Below, in pieces: positions 12,701 through 27,700 of a DNA stretch of 64,000 bases (its first letter is position 1; the number at the start of each line of letters is the position of its first letter). The stretch comes from Owenia fusiformis (taxonomy: Eukaryota > Annelida > Polychaeta > Sabellida > Oweniidae), in contig CAIIXF020000003.1 in the NCBI GenBank assembly GCA_903813345.2, positions 19,546,931-19,610,930 of the forward strand, read 5' to 3'. Made by a program: the position numbers and the translations under genes. The notes under the pieces are model-generated. The model was not told the DNA's origin, made no database searches, and was given only the letters and a program-made list of their open reading frames with translations.

Positions 12701-15700
12701 TACAGACATGGACTGCCACTGCTACAGTGATAAACAGCGCAAAATGGCAAAATGTCAGGCGCACCCATGTATGCCCATTAGCACAAGAAGACAATATACG
12801 AGTAGTAATTTTTCAAAATACGATAAAATGGTAAAACCTGTCTTAGTGAACACCTCTCTCTAGTTAACAGCTGTCTCTAGTGGACACCCTTCCTTTGCAC
12901 ATACTCTACTAACTTCTGTATAAATTACCCTCTCTGTAGCTAGGGAACACATACCAACACTGAACATTTTTTCTCAGCGATGCTCAATATATACAGGTTT
13001 TACTGTTGTACCATTTTTACAAACCTGTACAATGCAAGGAGGTATCCCCACAAAGGCTTGAAGAATGGTCCCTCTATAGAAGCATAACACTGGTCCCTTC
13101 CCTCAGCTGTGTCCAGACTCTCATAGGCAATGATGAACATGGTGGAGAGCTTATCAAGGTAAGTGTGCACATCATTTGTGATGTTAACAAGGTGCCTTTC
13201 TAGTGACTGTTTGTGTAACACTTGTAGTTGTTCAGCATCTATTTCAGACCCCTTGGTATCATTGTCAATTCTTGGGTTATTTTCAATTGGAACTTCATGT
13301 GTAGTTGTTGGTGTCTCAATGTCATCGATACTGTCATCAAATATATCATCCAATTCATGCATGTCAAACTCTACATCAGACTTGGAAGATGTTAACGCAG
13401 GAGCATCTCCATGTATGCGTCTCTCAATGTCCTCATTCTCTATTGTCAGTTTTCTTTCTAGCTTGCTTCCCCGTTTGATTGCACTTTCTAACTGTGACTT
13501 TGATGCTCCAATAGCATCTTCAAGACTTTCTAAGACAGATTCAGACGCAAGTTTTTCTAAATCACTCAATGCTTCATCACCCGTGCAATTATCATCCTGG
13601 CTTGCCATTGATATGTTTGATTTCTTGTCACTTTTCTTGGTTTCAATTGTTTCTCTGTATGGGACTTTAACAGCTGCAAGTTTATCAACATACTTTTCAA
13701 CTAGTGGGTGAATTTTATCATAGATGGCGTATTGATATTTATTGAGCAGCTTAGTAAGTGGATGGTCAGAAGAACTGAAAACACACATAAGAGTGTGATA
13801 AATACATGTATTGGTGTAAGATACATAGCAGAGTGTGTAAACACATATCATATGATATGAAACATATATAGGAATCTGGGTGCTCTTTTTGCTTGCCTTT
13901 TCAAATATTCTTAAAAATAGATACGTTTAGTGAAACATTCAGAGGATTCCCTTGTATCGTTGATTGATTTGTGTTATAGTGTTTACATGTTTAATCCATT
14001 TTATTATGGGAATAAACGCAACATAATAATACCTAAATATTTGCTCAATCATGGCATTAATGAGTCTATCATCATCTGGTTTACGGATTAAGCGTTCACG
14101 CCATGTCAGCGGCCATTTTGTGTCCTGTTCATATTCAAGGATCTTTGCATAAAGTTGACGTCTTTCTTGCTCCTCTGCCGACATCCCCATTGTTGACGCA
14201 AACCTCCTGAAGATTATTTCAAATGATTTTATTGGACGTGATGAATTATGAAAAGATCTCTATTAATTTCGTGAATAATTGATTGCCTATTACCACATGT
14301 ACTTTCTGTCATACATGTAATCGTTTTCTGATTACCAGTTTCTCCATTACCCTGCACTACCCTTTTTTGAGCTTTTACACCCAGTTAAAACATTACCACT
14401 TACAAGGAAAAAGAAAATGCTCTATGAATAGTTTGTGTTACCTTGCAGTTTGTTCTTCTATTCTTTTTTGCCGTTCTTGAAGTTTCTTGTCCAAGGCCTG
14501 TTGGCGACTTTGTGCTATAGCGATATTTTCTGACATTTTGCGCTGAATAGTCAGAGCCTGAAATTTCAGATAAGGATGGATAAAAAATTTAATTATTACT
14601 TCTTATTAAGTCTGTCAGAAATACATGTAGATGTAACAGAAGGGGTGATTTGTTTTAGATTTTTGAAGAATAAAAATGATATTTTAAAATGGCATTTATT
14701 CGTAGACATCATGGCTGTAACCATTTTAACATTGGAAATATCAACATAAAAAGTTGTACAATTAATATTGTTAGTACCTCAGTTGAAATACTCGATTTTG
14801 ATTGGTCAACGAGCGGTGAATAATTTTAACTGTACACCGCGCAATGCATTGCCGGTGAATAATATTCCACTAAAATGACGTCATTATCAGACGATAAAAT
14901 GGCCGCCGCTAGCACTAGCCGTTTCAAAAATGTTGAAGATGAGGATATTATTAGTCTCTTAGAGAGTAAAGACAGTCAAAATACGAAGAAAAATCTAAAA
15001 CTTTGTACAAAGCTTTTAGTGGACTTCGCCCAGGAGAGTAATTTGACTCCATTGAGTGAACTTACTGCCGTGGCAGATGTAGATCTCGAGGGTCTGGATC
15101 CAACTTCAAGTCAACTTCAAGGGTCAGAAAAATCTAAGATATTCTTCGGACTAACAAAACAATTATAGACCTCTCCATTCGGTTTACTGTCAAAATTATA
15201 TCCCTCGACTGTAATCCTCGACCTACGGTCTCGGTTTACAGTCTCGGGATATAATTTTGACAGTAAACATCTGGAGAGGTCAATAATTGTATATTGTAAA
15301 ATCAGATTTTGTTATAAATTGTTTCTTATATTTAATTTGTTGCTTTTATAATCATTACCCATTAATCAATCAAAGATGGCCTAAAGATATAAATGACAGA
15401 CTTTTCTTGATGCAGATATAAATCTACATAAGGATAAAGACAATATAGGCTAATAATGTCCATAAAATATCATTTAGATTCCCCCTAAACAATACAAGAA
15501 GACAGTTCACAAATATAGATACAGATATGAATTAGAGTATATTTTGATTTGATTTAGTTTGATTTGAAAACTTTATTTATTCTGGGTAGCTCCATCATGA
15601 GAAATCATGGCCTTCTATTAGTTTCACACCAGTATGTGGGGGCTAAAGCATCATGAGAAATCATGGGCATATTTCTGGTTAAAGACAGTACAAAAGCTGG

Positions 15701-18700
15701 TCTTCCTAGAGGCCCAGTATATACGAATGTGCTTGTGCCTTAAATGATAGATCCCTGATTTTATATATCACACTACATATTCATCTACAACAAAACATTT
15801 TATTGATCAAAATTATTTTCATGAATTCTAACCATTAATGAAAAATTTATCAATTTGCCGCATTCAGAAGTCACTTAGTGAACCATCAGTTACTATAAAC
15901 AAAAGCCTGAATGAAAACCTAAAAAGCTTTACAAATTTGAACCTTTTAGTATCACTACATAATTTAGTACAATGACCAGCATAATCAATACAAAGATTCC
16001 ATAAGCTCAATTAGTAAGTCTTTCTAATTGCACTTGTTTAACTTAATACAGTACTTGCTTATAATTTACAATTTCTATTAGACCCCTTTGCATATGTTGT
16101 TATTGTTCAAGATATATGAGAAAGTGCTAAGTCATGCTACTGACGTCAAGGTTTATGTAATAGAGGCCAAATCTTTATTTCCCCCGACCACAATTTGATC
16201 TAAAGACCACACTTCAAACTAATCATTCACCACACAATTTCTGCTTTAAAAAGGTGTATAATATACATATAAAAAATAACCAGAAAGTAAATGATACAAA
16301 AAGGGAATAGAATAGAAGACAGTCCAGATTTTTTTGTACAGTATACTTAATAATTTATGTACTTAATATTCCCTAGGTGCCCTATATATTGACCTGAATG
16401 ATGATCCTCAATATAAACTTAATGTTCCCATGAATAGTTACCCTGTAGATCAATCAAAGGCCCATCAAATCCAGAGTAAAATGAAATTAAAGGGTCTTGT
16501 TTTGAATGCCAGTGTCATTATCTAATCTATTTTGGACAGTGATTCAATGTTGCTGGAAAATGCATGATCTTCTACTTCATTTTACCCTGCGTGCAGAGTC
16601 TAGTTAAACTACACTCTGCCTAGTGGAGACCATATTACAGTTTAGTAGCCCCGCCCCCACGATGGGTACCGGTGACAGTTTGGGTAATAAATCACTTTTG
16701 ACCTACGCCATGACCTTTCTTCCACCAATCAGCGAGCTTAAAGAAACATACGCCAAATGCGTTCTAATTAAATATGCGCATGTCATTGGTCAATTCCGGG
16801 CTCAATGATGACGTCAGAAGTAATGACCATAGAACATCGGTCAAATTTGGCCGACGAACACTGATTGGCGCGGTGAGTTCACAGGTTTATTTTAGTTTGA
16901 AAGAGTGAAGACGAAGCTCTCTTTTAAGAAGTGAAGTCAAACAAATGCAAAGGGTAACTTCATTTTTATTGTACTTTGAAAAAGTGCTACAAAATTACCA
17001 TCGACTTGTGTTCTTTTTTATTTTTTTGATGTTATGCACAGTTTGGAACATATTGAGATAGATAATTCTTGGATTAACAAACAAACTCTCCTCTTAAAAC
17101 TAGTGAATCATTTTCATATTAGAAATACCAAAGTAAGCATCCATATTAATTGTAACTCTTTTTTATACATCTATCTAGAATATATTTTTGGTTGAGAAAA
17201 CTGGAAATAAAATTTTACATGTTATTTTCTAACAGGACAAGAAATAATCTCCATTGGAAAATAACATGCAAAAATTGTCACTTTTCCACTTCCCAACATT
17301 AAAATATTTTTCATGTGAAACGATATATTAAATCATATACAAATACATGTACAGTATAATTTTGAGGCATTGTACTCAATGAGATTTGCATATTAGCAGT
17401 TGAGACATATGATTATTGATCAGTATAGCCTACACCTATTACAAAAAGTTTTCACCAAACCTTCCCAATGTTCTTTTCATTGAAAAGTCCCTTTAAAGAA
17501 CTGATCATGAACGCAAAGCATGCTAACACATTATATTATTCCAAATATTATTCTAAACATTTAACTTCTAGGTATTATAAATGTTAGGAACATCTTACAA
17601 TTGTGTTTGAAATTTTAAATCGGATATATCAAGATATTTTGATATAAGATTTAGTAACTGTGGGTCGTTTCAACAATCACATCAGTCAATGTATGTTATT
17701 ACTTTTTTGAACTCACTGCAGGGAAAAATATGTTATAAATAATTTACTACACTAGAGTGATTGAATTTAAGCAATACAAAACTCACATTCTAGAACTTAC
17801 TTTGAAACTACACAGTTTTAATACTTAAAGGGAGAGCTGCATCATGGGCCATTTCAATACACACTGTTTGTCAAACATACGGAATATTGGGCATTTCACA
17901 GAAATCAGCGTATTATCTTTACTATGAAAATCATATAGAAGTTTTAATTCCATGAAAGTATGCAGGAGTGATTGTTCTAAAATGTCTAATTAAAGATATA
18001 TTCCGGAAACCGTTATTAGTCTAAAGAATATACTCTTTTATCAGAATATTCTCCAGGATTTCAATGGATTCTGCTAGATTAATTCCTGGGCAATGAAAAA
18101 CGTTTTTAATCACAAATGTGTTTAAATCATTTTTATTGACCAGTCTCTAAAACAATATTTGAAAAATCTCAGTTGATTAAAATTTGAAAATGCAGTGGAA
18201 ACAAGGAAATCAATGGTAAATTGGATTTATGAACAATGGTGTAGAGTTTGACTCAACCCCTCTTCATTCTATATTACAAATCAAGATCGTGACAACTGGT
18301 CTAGAATGTTCTACTTACGAAAACATTTAATGTAGTTTACTTAGTGCTTCATTGATGCAGATCATTGATGTGGAATGCCTAATGCGTTCACCTGCTTCAT
18401 ATATTGGACTACCTTTACTTGAGAGAGCACAACTGAGTAAGGAAAGATTAGACAAAAATGGAAGAAGAAATTATACCCAAGTTGGTTTTCTTTCCTCCAG
18501 AGGAAAACTTCAATGGAGAAATTAGTTCAAAATCACCAGGGCTGACTCCAGCTATCAATATCATCACCCCTACAGGAGATGATATTGGAAATGATGAACA
18601 ATACAATGGTAAACACAGGATCAGTATCATGGAAGAGATCAGTGTACATGAAAATAAAACAAATGAAGTGACAACTTTAAGAGATAACATGTTTGACTGT

Positions 18701-21700
18701 ATAGCTAAAGATGACATGGGTGATTTCCCTATATTGATGCAGAGATATTTAAAGCTTAAATCTGAAGGCATTATTGAGGGTCTAACTGATGAAAATATGT
18801 TAGAAGGTGACATAAAAATAACCTTACTGCAAAAGGCTGTTCTATTTGAACAAAATGAAGCAATTGAAATGCTTCTCCCACATTGTGATAAAAAAGACAT
18901 AATGCACAGAACTTCAGATATGGGTGAGGGTGGCTGTATACTACATGATGCTGTCGCCAAAGATAGACAAGACGTGGTCAAAATATTAGTCAACAAACTA
19001 ACCCCCGATGAAATGAAGATTTTATTATCAAATCAAGCTGTTGGTTCATTCTTTAAAAGTGCATTCCAAGGACATGAGTTACCATTATTCATCGCATGCT
19101 GGATCCAAAACCTCGATATGATCAGATTAATCTTGAGCCTCTACCCAGAATCCATATACATTGTGGATTCTAATTCTCTGAATTTCCTTCATTGTCTTGT
19201 GAGGATATCACAAGAAGGTTGCCCAATATTTGCTGGGACGGCATTTCGCATGATTTGGCAATCAGAAGGTGGTAAAGAAGCCATTGAGCATTTAATGATG
19301 GGCAGATGCTCTAGTACTGGCCAAACACCGATGCAGTTTGCATTACGCAGAGGCGAGCTCAAATTCGTTCAGTTGCTGTTATCCACATCACTCAAGAGTG
19401 AAACAATGCGTTATGGCCCAGCACGATTCAATGAATATGACATCACTGATCTTGAGATGTGTCCAGAAGTTCCCACAGGCGGCGGTTTACCAGGAATAAT
19501 TCTAATTGCCACCTCATCAGACCTTGGTAGCCTGCCAAAAATGCTAAATATGGAACCTTGGAAAAAGATTCTACAACTTCGATGGAATAATTACAAGCTT
19601 CCAATTTTTATAAGCTTTCTGGCTCAGTTTATCATGTTAATACTCATGGCAGTTGGCATAGTTATCATACCACGAAGAGATTATCAATCGGATATAATCG
19701 CAAATTATACAGCTGAACAAAATTCTACATCGCTTACATTCTTAGAGAATGCAGGATACCTTGGAACCATAGGTATAGTTGTGTTCACATTTCACTCTAT
19801 GTTCATACTGTATGGCGTGTACCACACTTTCAATGCAATAACTTATACCATAACCCTTATTATCGCCATGAGGAAGCCAAAGTTGAGCTGGGACGAGATT
19901 TACAAGCGTCTCACCAATCCTGTCACTGGAAATGGTATCTACATTGTACTAGATCTGATTTTTGGCTTGTCGACAATTATCGGGTATCTCTCCTTCTTCT
20001 TCAAACGACCAGAGGCTGATGTTTTCAACACACTTCAAATCATCACTGGATTCATTCTCCTTACATTCTATTACAGATGTCTCGACTACACATCCTTCTT
20101 CACTGTAACTGTTAATAAAATGCTGTATGGTGATGTCATACGTTTTTTGGTGATCGCAATCGGATATCTTTTTGGCTTTGGAGTTGGATTTTACATTATG
20201 TATAAAAACCTAGAAGGCGGGCCCCCAAAAGATGTGGAAAACATTTTTGAGACACTGGCGACAACATATAAATTGATGATTGGTTTGTCGGACTTCTCAA
20301 CATTAAGGGTGCAGTTTGAGGTTGTGTTAGTCATCATCTATGTAGTGTATTCCATTCTTATGACTGTCATGCTTTTCAATCTGTTGATCGGGATAATGGC
20401 CAACACGATTAATGATGTTGCGGATCAGAAGGATTATCTCGGAGAGCTTCAAAGGTTATCTACGGTAATCTATGCTGAGACACAAGTGGTCCGCTGGTGG
20501 AAACCATTTGCATCCAGATGTGTTGAAAATGGCTCCTTGAAGATTAAAACAGTGATGTTTGCAGGGAAAAATGTAAAACGTCTCTTTATTGAATGTCTTG
20601 AGGTGATCACAGATGAAGATAAAGATGAACGAGCTAAGAAGAAGTTCATTAAGTTAAAAGATGTATGAGATATCATCTGTACAATGTCATTAAGGAGTTC
20701 TGTGCAACTGTACATTTATCAAACAATGGTAGAGCAAGAGGGGGAGAACCCCAAGGGTTCAAAGATGACAAATGCTTATAATGTAAATCCGTATTGAGAT
20801 GACATCATCGCTGATTGGTTTAGCGAGTCGATCGTTGATTGGTTTAAAACTAGGTCAATTTGAAAACCAAGATAGAGGGTATACGTACTTCCGGGAAAGG
20901 AGGTGCGTGGAGGAGGAAATCGTATGTCATCAATTGAATCATGGGGTTTTCCCTCCTCTTGGTAGCAGCTTCATAAAACAGCAAGAAATTGCATCACCGA
21001 AGCAATATGGAAGTAAGAATACAATTTATTTACATAATGTCTGAGCTTCTGTGACATATGTCAATTTATAAAGAATTTTCATTTTACCAAATAAGGTTGT
21101 ATCTTATTTTGGCAATTAGATGTCATCATAAAGATATGAAGACTATCATGCCTGTATGTATATTTGTATAATTAATTTGTTAAATTTTTATTGTTTATAT
21201 TGTATTGTAGAGGACTACGGGTAGTAGTCGTTTCACTGGTATTAGACTTTAAATGAAAAGGCTCCTAGTTCAATGGCATAGCCAGGATACAACATTTGAT
21301 GAGGCAAATGTATATATACTGTAGGTGAGGCAAATTTAGGCTTGGGGGTATATTACTACCTGTGAACTTCATTTTCACATTTAAGATGAAAAAACATCTA
21401 AACATATATTTTTCCATGAAATACTGCCTCGCCTGCCAAGTGCCTGGCTACGCCCACAAGTAACATATTACATATTGGCAATGACCTTGTTCCTTGTATT
21501 ATTAATATGTACCACTACACAGAGAAACTCATCTTGATTCATAAGGTTTCTACCCCTGTCTCTAGACTCAGTGGAAAGAGGATGGAGAAACTAGCAATAC
21601 AGCATACATTAAATTATAAGCATGTGCTCTTAGACAGGATACATTACTCTTAATGTTAGTCTTACATCAAGCTTCAGACTTCCCCTTTGATTGATATCAA

Positions 21701-24700
21701 ACTAGATAAGAAAAGTACATGATAAATAAATAAATCATGTTGATGTGATTCCCTATCCATTTGAGTGATCATTTTGTGTTTGTATCCTAGGAGGACTTGA
21801 TGCAAGACTATTGTTATTATGTAATGGGATAATATACTCTTTGAATGAGATATATTAAAGGCTCCATGTAAAGTTCAAATCACTTTGGCTATATTTTAAA
21901 ACTTTACGTAGGGCCTTTGAAAATTGGGCTTGTAACTTGAAAATATTATGTAAACATGATATCTCATCTTGTCTTTTATGATGTAACTATGACAACATAA
22001 AAGACAAATGATTTCGAAATCATAATAATTTCAAGAAATAAACACCTCAGGTTAACTTGATAGAAAAAATGAGATATTAGTATAGATTTATGATGTTGTA
22101 AACTCATCAGGTTTTAAAGTGAGTTATTTGTGATTATTTTCAAAAGGGTTGTGACTTTCATCCCCTTTCATCAGTTGAGCCTTTGAATAATTTATCGAGC
22201 CCTGTCCTTGATATCCCATTGTTTTTTAACAAATTAGTCTATTATGTATTATGTACTTATTCCAAATTGTAAATTCAGGTAGCTAAACATCTTTAGGGCT
22301 AAATAAACTTAGATAAAGTGTATATAATTTAATATATAACTTTATAATGGTAAAATAGATGGCATACACATACAGCCAGCTAGGTTTTATTACATGGAAC
22401 TAACGTAAAGTTGAAATTATTATTGGGGGATGAAGCGCATATTATTAGGGGGCAGTGGGCATGATTATGGTATTTTATTTGATTCTTTAGTAAAAAGAAA
22501 TCGTGTTAAAGAAGATTTCAAGCATGGGCTTTCAACTAGATTAATTGAAAGCCCATGTTTCAAGTAAATATAAACACATTAATATTTGGCGCCTTGTATT
22601 CTTAATATTTTTTAAAGACTTATTTTAGTTTGACAGAAATATGATGTTTTTAACATACATGTCACCATGTATCTTTCTATAGATGCACCCTAAATTAAAT
22701 AAATATACATATGATTTTGAGATAAAATTTCTCTTTGTCACGTTATTGACGTTATCACAAAGCACTCAACAACTTTTTATTATTGATTATCAAAAAAAAT
22801 CTATATTTTTGTCTTACATCCGGATACTCATGTAACAAAGTGCAACTAAAAACATGAACATAAAAATTGTGCAATCACAAAATGTAAATGTCCAAAAGCT
22901 GAATACATCTTTTGCCATGCCAACATTTTTTATTAAGTAAGGCATTAACATGACAAAATGTCACCACCTACAGTAGTTGCTCACAATATTATTAGTTCAA
23001 TCTTAATTCAGATTTGAACTTCTGAGAACTTGTGGATGATTAAAAAATTGATCAATTTGAAGCAAGTTATAAAAAGACCTTTTTGACCTTGAGAAGGTCA
23101 TTGAAGGTCAAATATTTTCGCCAACCGCCGTCACAAAAAAGCAGAGACCAGAAGAATATGTCATCATTTTTTAGTGGTGACATAAAAATGAAAATATATT
23201 TTTTTGTATTTCTTGAAAATCTAGAATTATTTTGATTTAACATATTTTGTTCAAATATAAAGGTTATGTATTGGAAGGTTTTGGAAACACTCAGGGTTTA
23301 TTTCGAGGGAAATATGTATATCTCTTGAGGGATCACAGGGGCTGAGGGAAATACATTTATTTCCCAAGGGATAAACCCTGCATCCAAAACCAACTGTATA
23401 CAACGGATGTACATGTATTATACCTACTGAGAGTAACCTAAAATTTTAAGGATTTTTTAAATTTAAATTTTAAAAATTTTAAATGTTCAAAATAAAGAAA
23501 ATGTTGGACATTTTCAAGAGGTCAATCTTTCTTAAAGTTGTCAAAAAGTTTAAAAAAAGTGGATTATCAGGAATGATCCCCATTACTTCAATTCAGAAAG
23601 ATTTTGCTTACAGTATATTAACATTTAAGTTGATCCGCTATATGCATGTAGAAAAACACTCCCAGAATAATTTGAATAGGATTTTTGAAAAACTTACCAG
23701 AGTTGAAGATTTCTTGTCTCTGGCATTTAACTTTGACATTCTGGCCTGGTATGCTTTCATGAGTAGCTGGTTCTGCTGTGTCGCTATCTCCATAGGACTG
23801 GCACCTATGGGCGGTCTGTTAAAGAAAATTAAATTCTTACAAATTTAATATGTTGCATACATAATGGACATTTTTATATAAAAGTATTCTACTTTATGGA
23901 TCGTTTCAATTTTTCCTTGATTTTTGTCTATGGACAACAAATTGCAATCATCCATACAGTAATAAGTACACATGCCACTTTAAAAACATGTCAAACATTT
24001 GTGAAAAGAGCAAACATAAGATTATCGAATTTTAAAGGGCTAATATGAGTCAAATTTTAGATATCTCAAAATATTTTATATTCATAATGATTTAAAAAAG
24101 TTCCAGGGAGGTTCACATTTGACCATTTTGGTGCAAAATCACTTGAGGTGTTCAGTATTGTGAAAACTGCATGATTTTGAAAGAATTTTCAGCAAGGGGG
24201 TTCACTCGCATCCCTGAACTGCCTGGCCAAGGGCCTGCATTTCATATAGACAATGCTATTAATGTAATCATGAAATAATATAATATGTCGAAAAAGTTAT
24301 GCATTTAATATATGGCCATACTGTATATGTTATATATGTGTGTAGTTTGTTTTGAAAAGTTCATCATCATCACACAGGAACACCCTGTCAATGGTAAAGT
24401 CAGTTACCGTTGTCACAAATGGCAGACATAACCGTCATTTAAAACAATAAACCAAGAAAAAATAGATCTGATAATTAATCTTTTATGGTATCTGTTGTCC
24501 TGTGTCATGTTTTATTAGTAAAATTAAAGGCTTTATTTCGATGGTAAAACAAATTTAACTATAACTGATGAGCAGAAAGAGACTTTAATTGATTGTTGTA
24601 CCAATAGAATTTAATCTTGGTGCTCTATTACACATGCAGTTAATGAAAATCAAATCAAATATGAACCTGTTGCCGCCATTTGTGACAACGGTATCTGACT

Positions 24701-27700
24701 TTACCATAATGTCAGGGTATTCCAGTGTGATCATAACATTTCTTTGGTGAAATGAGTGCAAGCCTATATTAATATTGATCCAGGAGTGTCTTAAGCAAAA
24801 GGTAACAGATATTTTCTCTGTTTGCATTTTTCTTAAAATATTATAACAAATAATTTTGCATTGTTTTTTTTATTTGTTTTGCCTGTTTTAAGAAATTCCT
24901 GTGAAACCCCTGATATAATGTCAATAAGGCTCTGCAATATTTTGAATAATTATCAAAATGAAGTTAAAAATGATCAAAATAAAAACTTGCCTTATGTCTT
25001 GTCCTGTGGTTACTTGGCTGGCAGTTGTTTGTTTTGGGATCGAATGAACAGTTGTAGATTGATTGGTTGAAGATTTATCCTTTGAAATAGTGCTTAAAGT
25101 CCAAGCAGACTTTAAGCCCAATCCTGTAGGAGTGCTAGGCATTTCAAATTGTGATGGTTCTGTTTCTATGACTGGCTTAATCAATGGAATGTCAATACTT
25201 GGGGTTGGCATTGTAATAGGGGTAAGGATGTCTTTCAATCCAGGATGAGGTGTTAAACTTGTTTTTGTGGAATCCTTAGGATCAGCTAATGAAGAACCAA
25301 TTGTCTTAAGGCTTGTATCATCGCCTGGCTTATTCTCTACGATAACATCAACATGCTTGGGCACCATGATATTTTCAGATGACATGTTCCCTTCTTTATC
25401 AAACATTCCAGCTATTCTATCTAAGCATTCTTGTCCAAGTTTGATAAATCTCTTGGATTCTGGGTTCATGATTGTTTGAAAGTCTTGACTGGAGCTCTGA
25501 TATAGTAACAACTGCACAATGTAAGATACTGACTGGAGGTACTGAACATAAGCATCCTAGAAAAAATGACAAAATTAAAATGTCAAATAAAGCATGGTAA
25601 TTGACATATACAGGGTGATTCAAAAAATGGTATCACAAACAAACGTATGTTGATAACTCATACATTCAGTTTGAGTTTAACATCAAACAATTTTAAACCT
25701 TGTTCTATGCTCCTCCTTCTACTAAATTTCATTGGTCTATCTTCTTCGATATGCTCCAAATGTTGAAACATGCCACACTCGCCACACATAAATCCTACCA
25801 AATTTTTATCTTTGGGGCTAATGGCTACATAAACAACCCTTGGAATATTGAAACAAGAGATAAGAAGGAAGTTGCCTGTGCTTGTTTAGTAAACAACTAC
25901 ATGCATGCCCAATACATTCAACTTAGCCTCAAGGCACGATGTGAGTATTTTAAAGCATGTTCTGTAAAATGCTCAAACAATCGCGATTGTCCAAACAAAC
26001 TAATTTTGAACTTAGTAGAATTAAGAACATTCAACAAGTGCTAAATACAGTATGACGCTTTACCTACTTTGTAGGAAAGTATTTTTTAAAAACTTGTTTT
26101 GGAACTTCAATGGTATACTACTGTACAGCACCATCTTTGGATAAAATACTCTCATTTGCAGACATATAGCCAAGTGTACAGAATAATTTGGAGACATACG
26201 ATCATAACAGTGAAAGGTAAAATATTTGGGATTATTTTCTGCGGATGGATGTGCGTGAAAGTGGTGAATAGGTCAATATACACAAATATGATGATGTTTT
26301 GCCACTTCATCTATATAAGAAAGCGGAAGTTTTGATTTGAAAAATCAACCCCACATTTATCCGACCACCGTATGCTGTTATTTGTTGTTATTTTTTCTTA
26401 TTTGGATATATATTTTTCAATCATTTTCTTGCATACCATATGCTAAGAAAATGATAAAGAATAAATATCCAAATAAGAACAAGGAACATGAAAGAACGGC
26501 ATACAATGGTCGGATTTTATATGACTACATTTATGGGGGTAGGGAAGTAAGAATAAAGTGTTTTTTTGTTTTTTGTATTGTATCTTGGTAATTGCAATAT
26601 TTGGTGAGCAATAACTCATTGGTATATTCCGTATTTTACATATTTTTAAGCTCGAAGACAGAGCCAGAAACTCCTCGGAGGAGCCCTGCGTTCTTTCATG
26701 TGCACCTGTACACAGACATACAAGTACATACCACAGCCTTTTATACATAGATCCCGGCCAGATTCTTTTGTAGTAGGATCAGTAGCTCAATAAATATTCC
26801 TCAAGATGAGACACCTCAGAAAATTTCAAATTTTAAAATGACGATTATGGAGCCATTTCTGAAAAATATGAGACAAATCATACCTCATTCGAAGCATCTT
26901 GTTATTCTTTAACTTTTTATCACCAATGACCGTTATTCAAACAATGCTGCGTTGATAAGAAGCCAAAACAGTTATATTTTATCGTCGGACTCTTGTCTGT
27001 CCAAATCTGAATGGTGCTCCCGTGGTTCCAGAAATGTGACGTCATCAGTACAATGATATTTGGACACACAAGAGTCCGGATCTCGTGAAAAATATTCGCC
27101 GTATTAAAAGTCAAATAACTGCATCCATAGGTTATTTACTCGAACCAAACAAGTAGAAATAGAAAGATGAAGATCTCAGCTCTAAAATAAGTGCCAAATC
27201 TGTCATACCATTTTGTATAAGGAACATTTTTAAAAGGTGGTCATATTTTTTTTTAATTTTCCAATTTAGTGTCGTATCTTGTGAATTATTCTTTGAGCTT
27301 ATGAGATCCTACTACAAAACGATCTGGCCAATATCTGTGCTTTTATACAAGATGTGGACCACTCAGTCAAACACCCAGAATTATAATACGCACAAACAAA
27401 CTTGTCCGCACCCAGGGACAAGCGATTGCGGAAACCTGACTCTAGCCACTGAGCCATAGCGGGTGGACAACGTTTTGCTACATTTCGCTGAAATTCTTTG
27501 AATATCGATGGGCTGAGATTTGGAAATTTTTTTAGCTGAACATTGTCGATTTAACATGCATCTCAATGGAACAAAAAGTAAGGAGAGTTCTACCGAAACT
27601 AAATACAAAAATATGATGGGCGATAATATGTGAAAATGTCACAATTTGCAATTTACCTTCAATTTCCTCTCTGAATCGAACTGTAAAGCAGTTGACACTA

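Noticed and set aside
13163-13711. 182-codon + strand open frame
   Set aside because: It is the antisense shadow of the long acidic VPS9D1 exon 13025-13774 and is Ser/Cys-rich, as such shadows are.
18448-18996. 182-codon minus strand open frame over the channel start
   Set aside because: Antisense of the TRPV-like coding sequence; no similarity to a protein is visible and the + frame is clearly real.
23483-23848. 121-codon + strand frame
   Set aside because: It overlaps VPS9D1 exon 3 on the other strand, and the rest is AT-rich Lys/Phe/Ile filler.
25700-26044. 114-codon + strand frame
   Set aside because: Lies in VPS9D1 intron 1; composition is like the surrounding DNA, with no start context, partner exon or motif.
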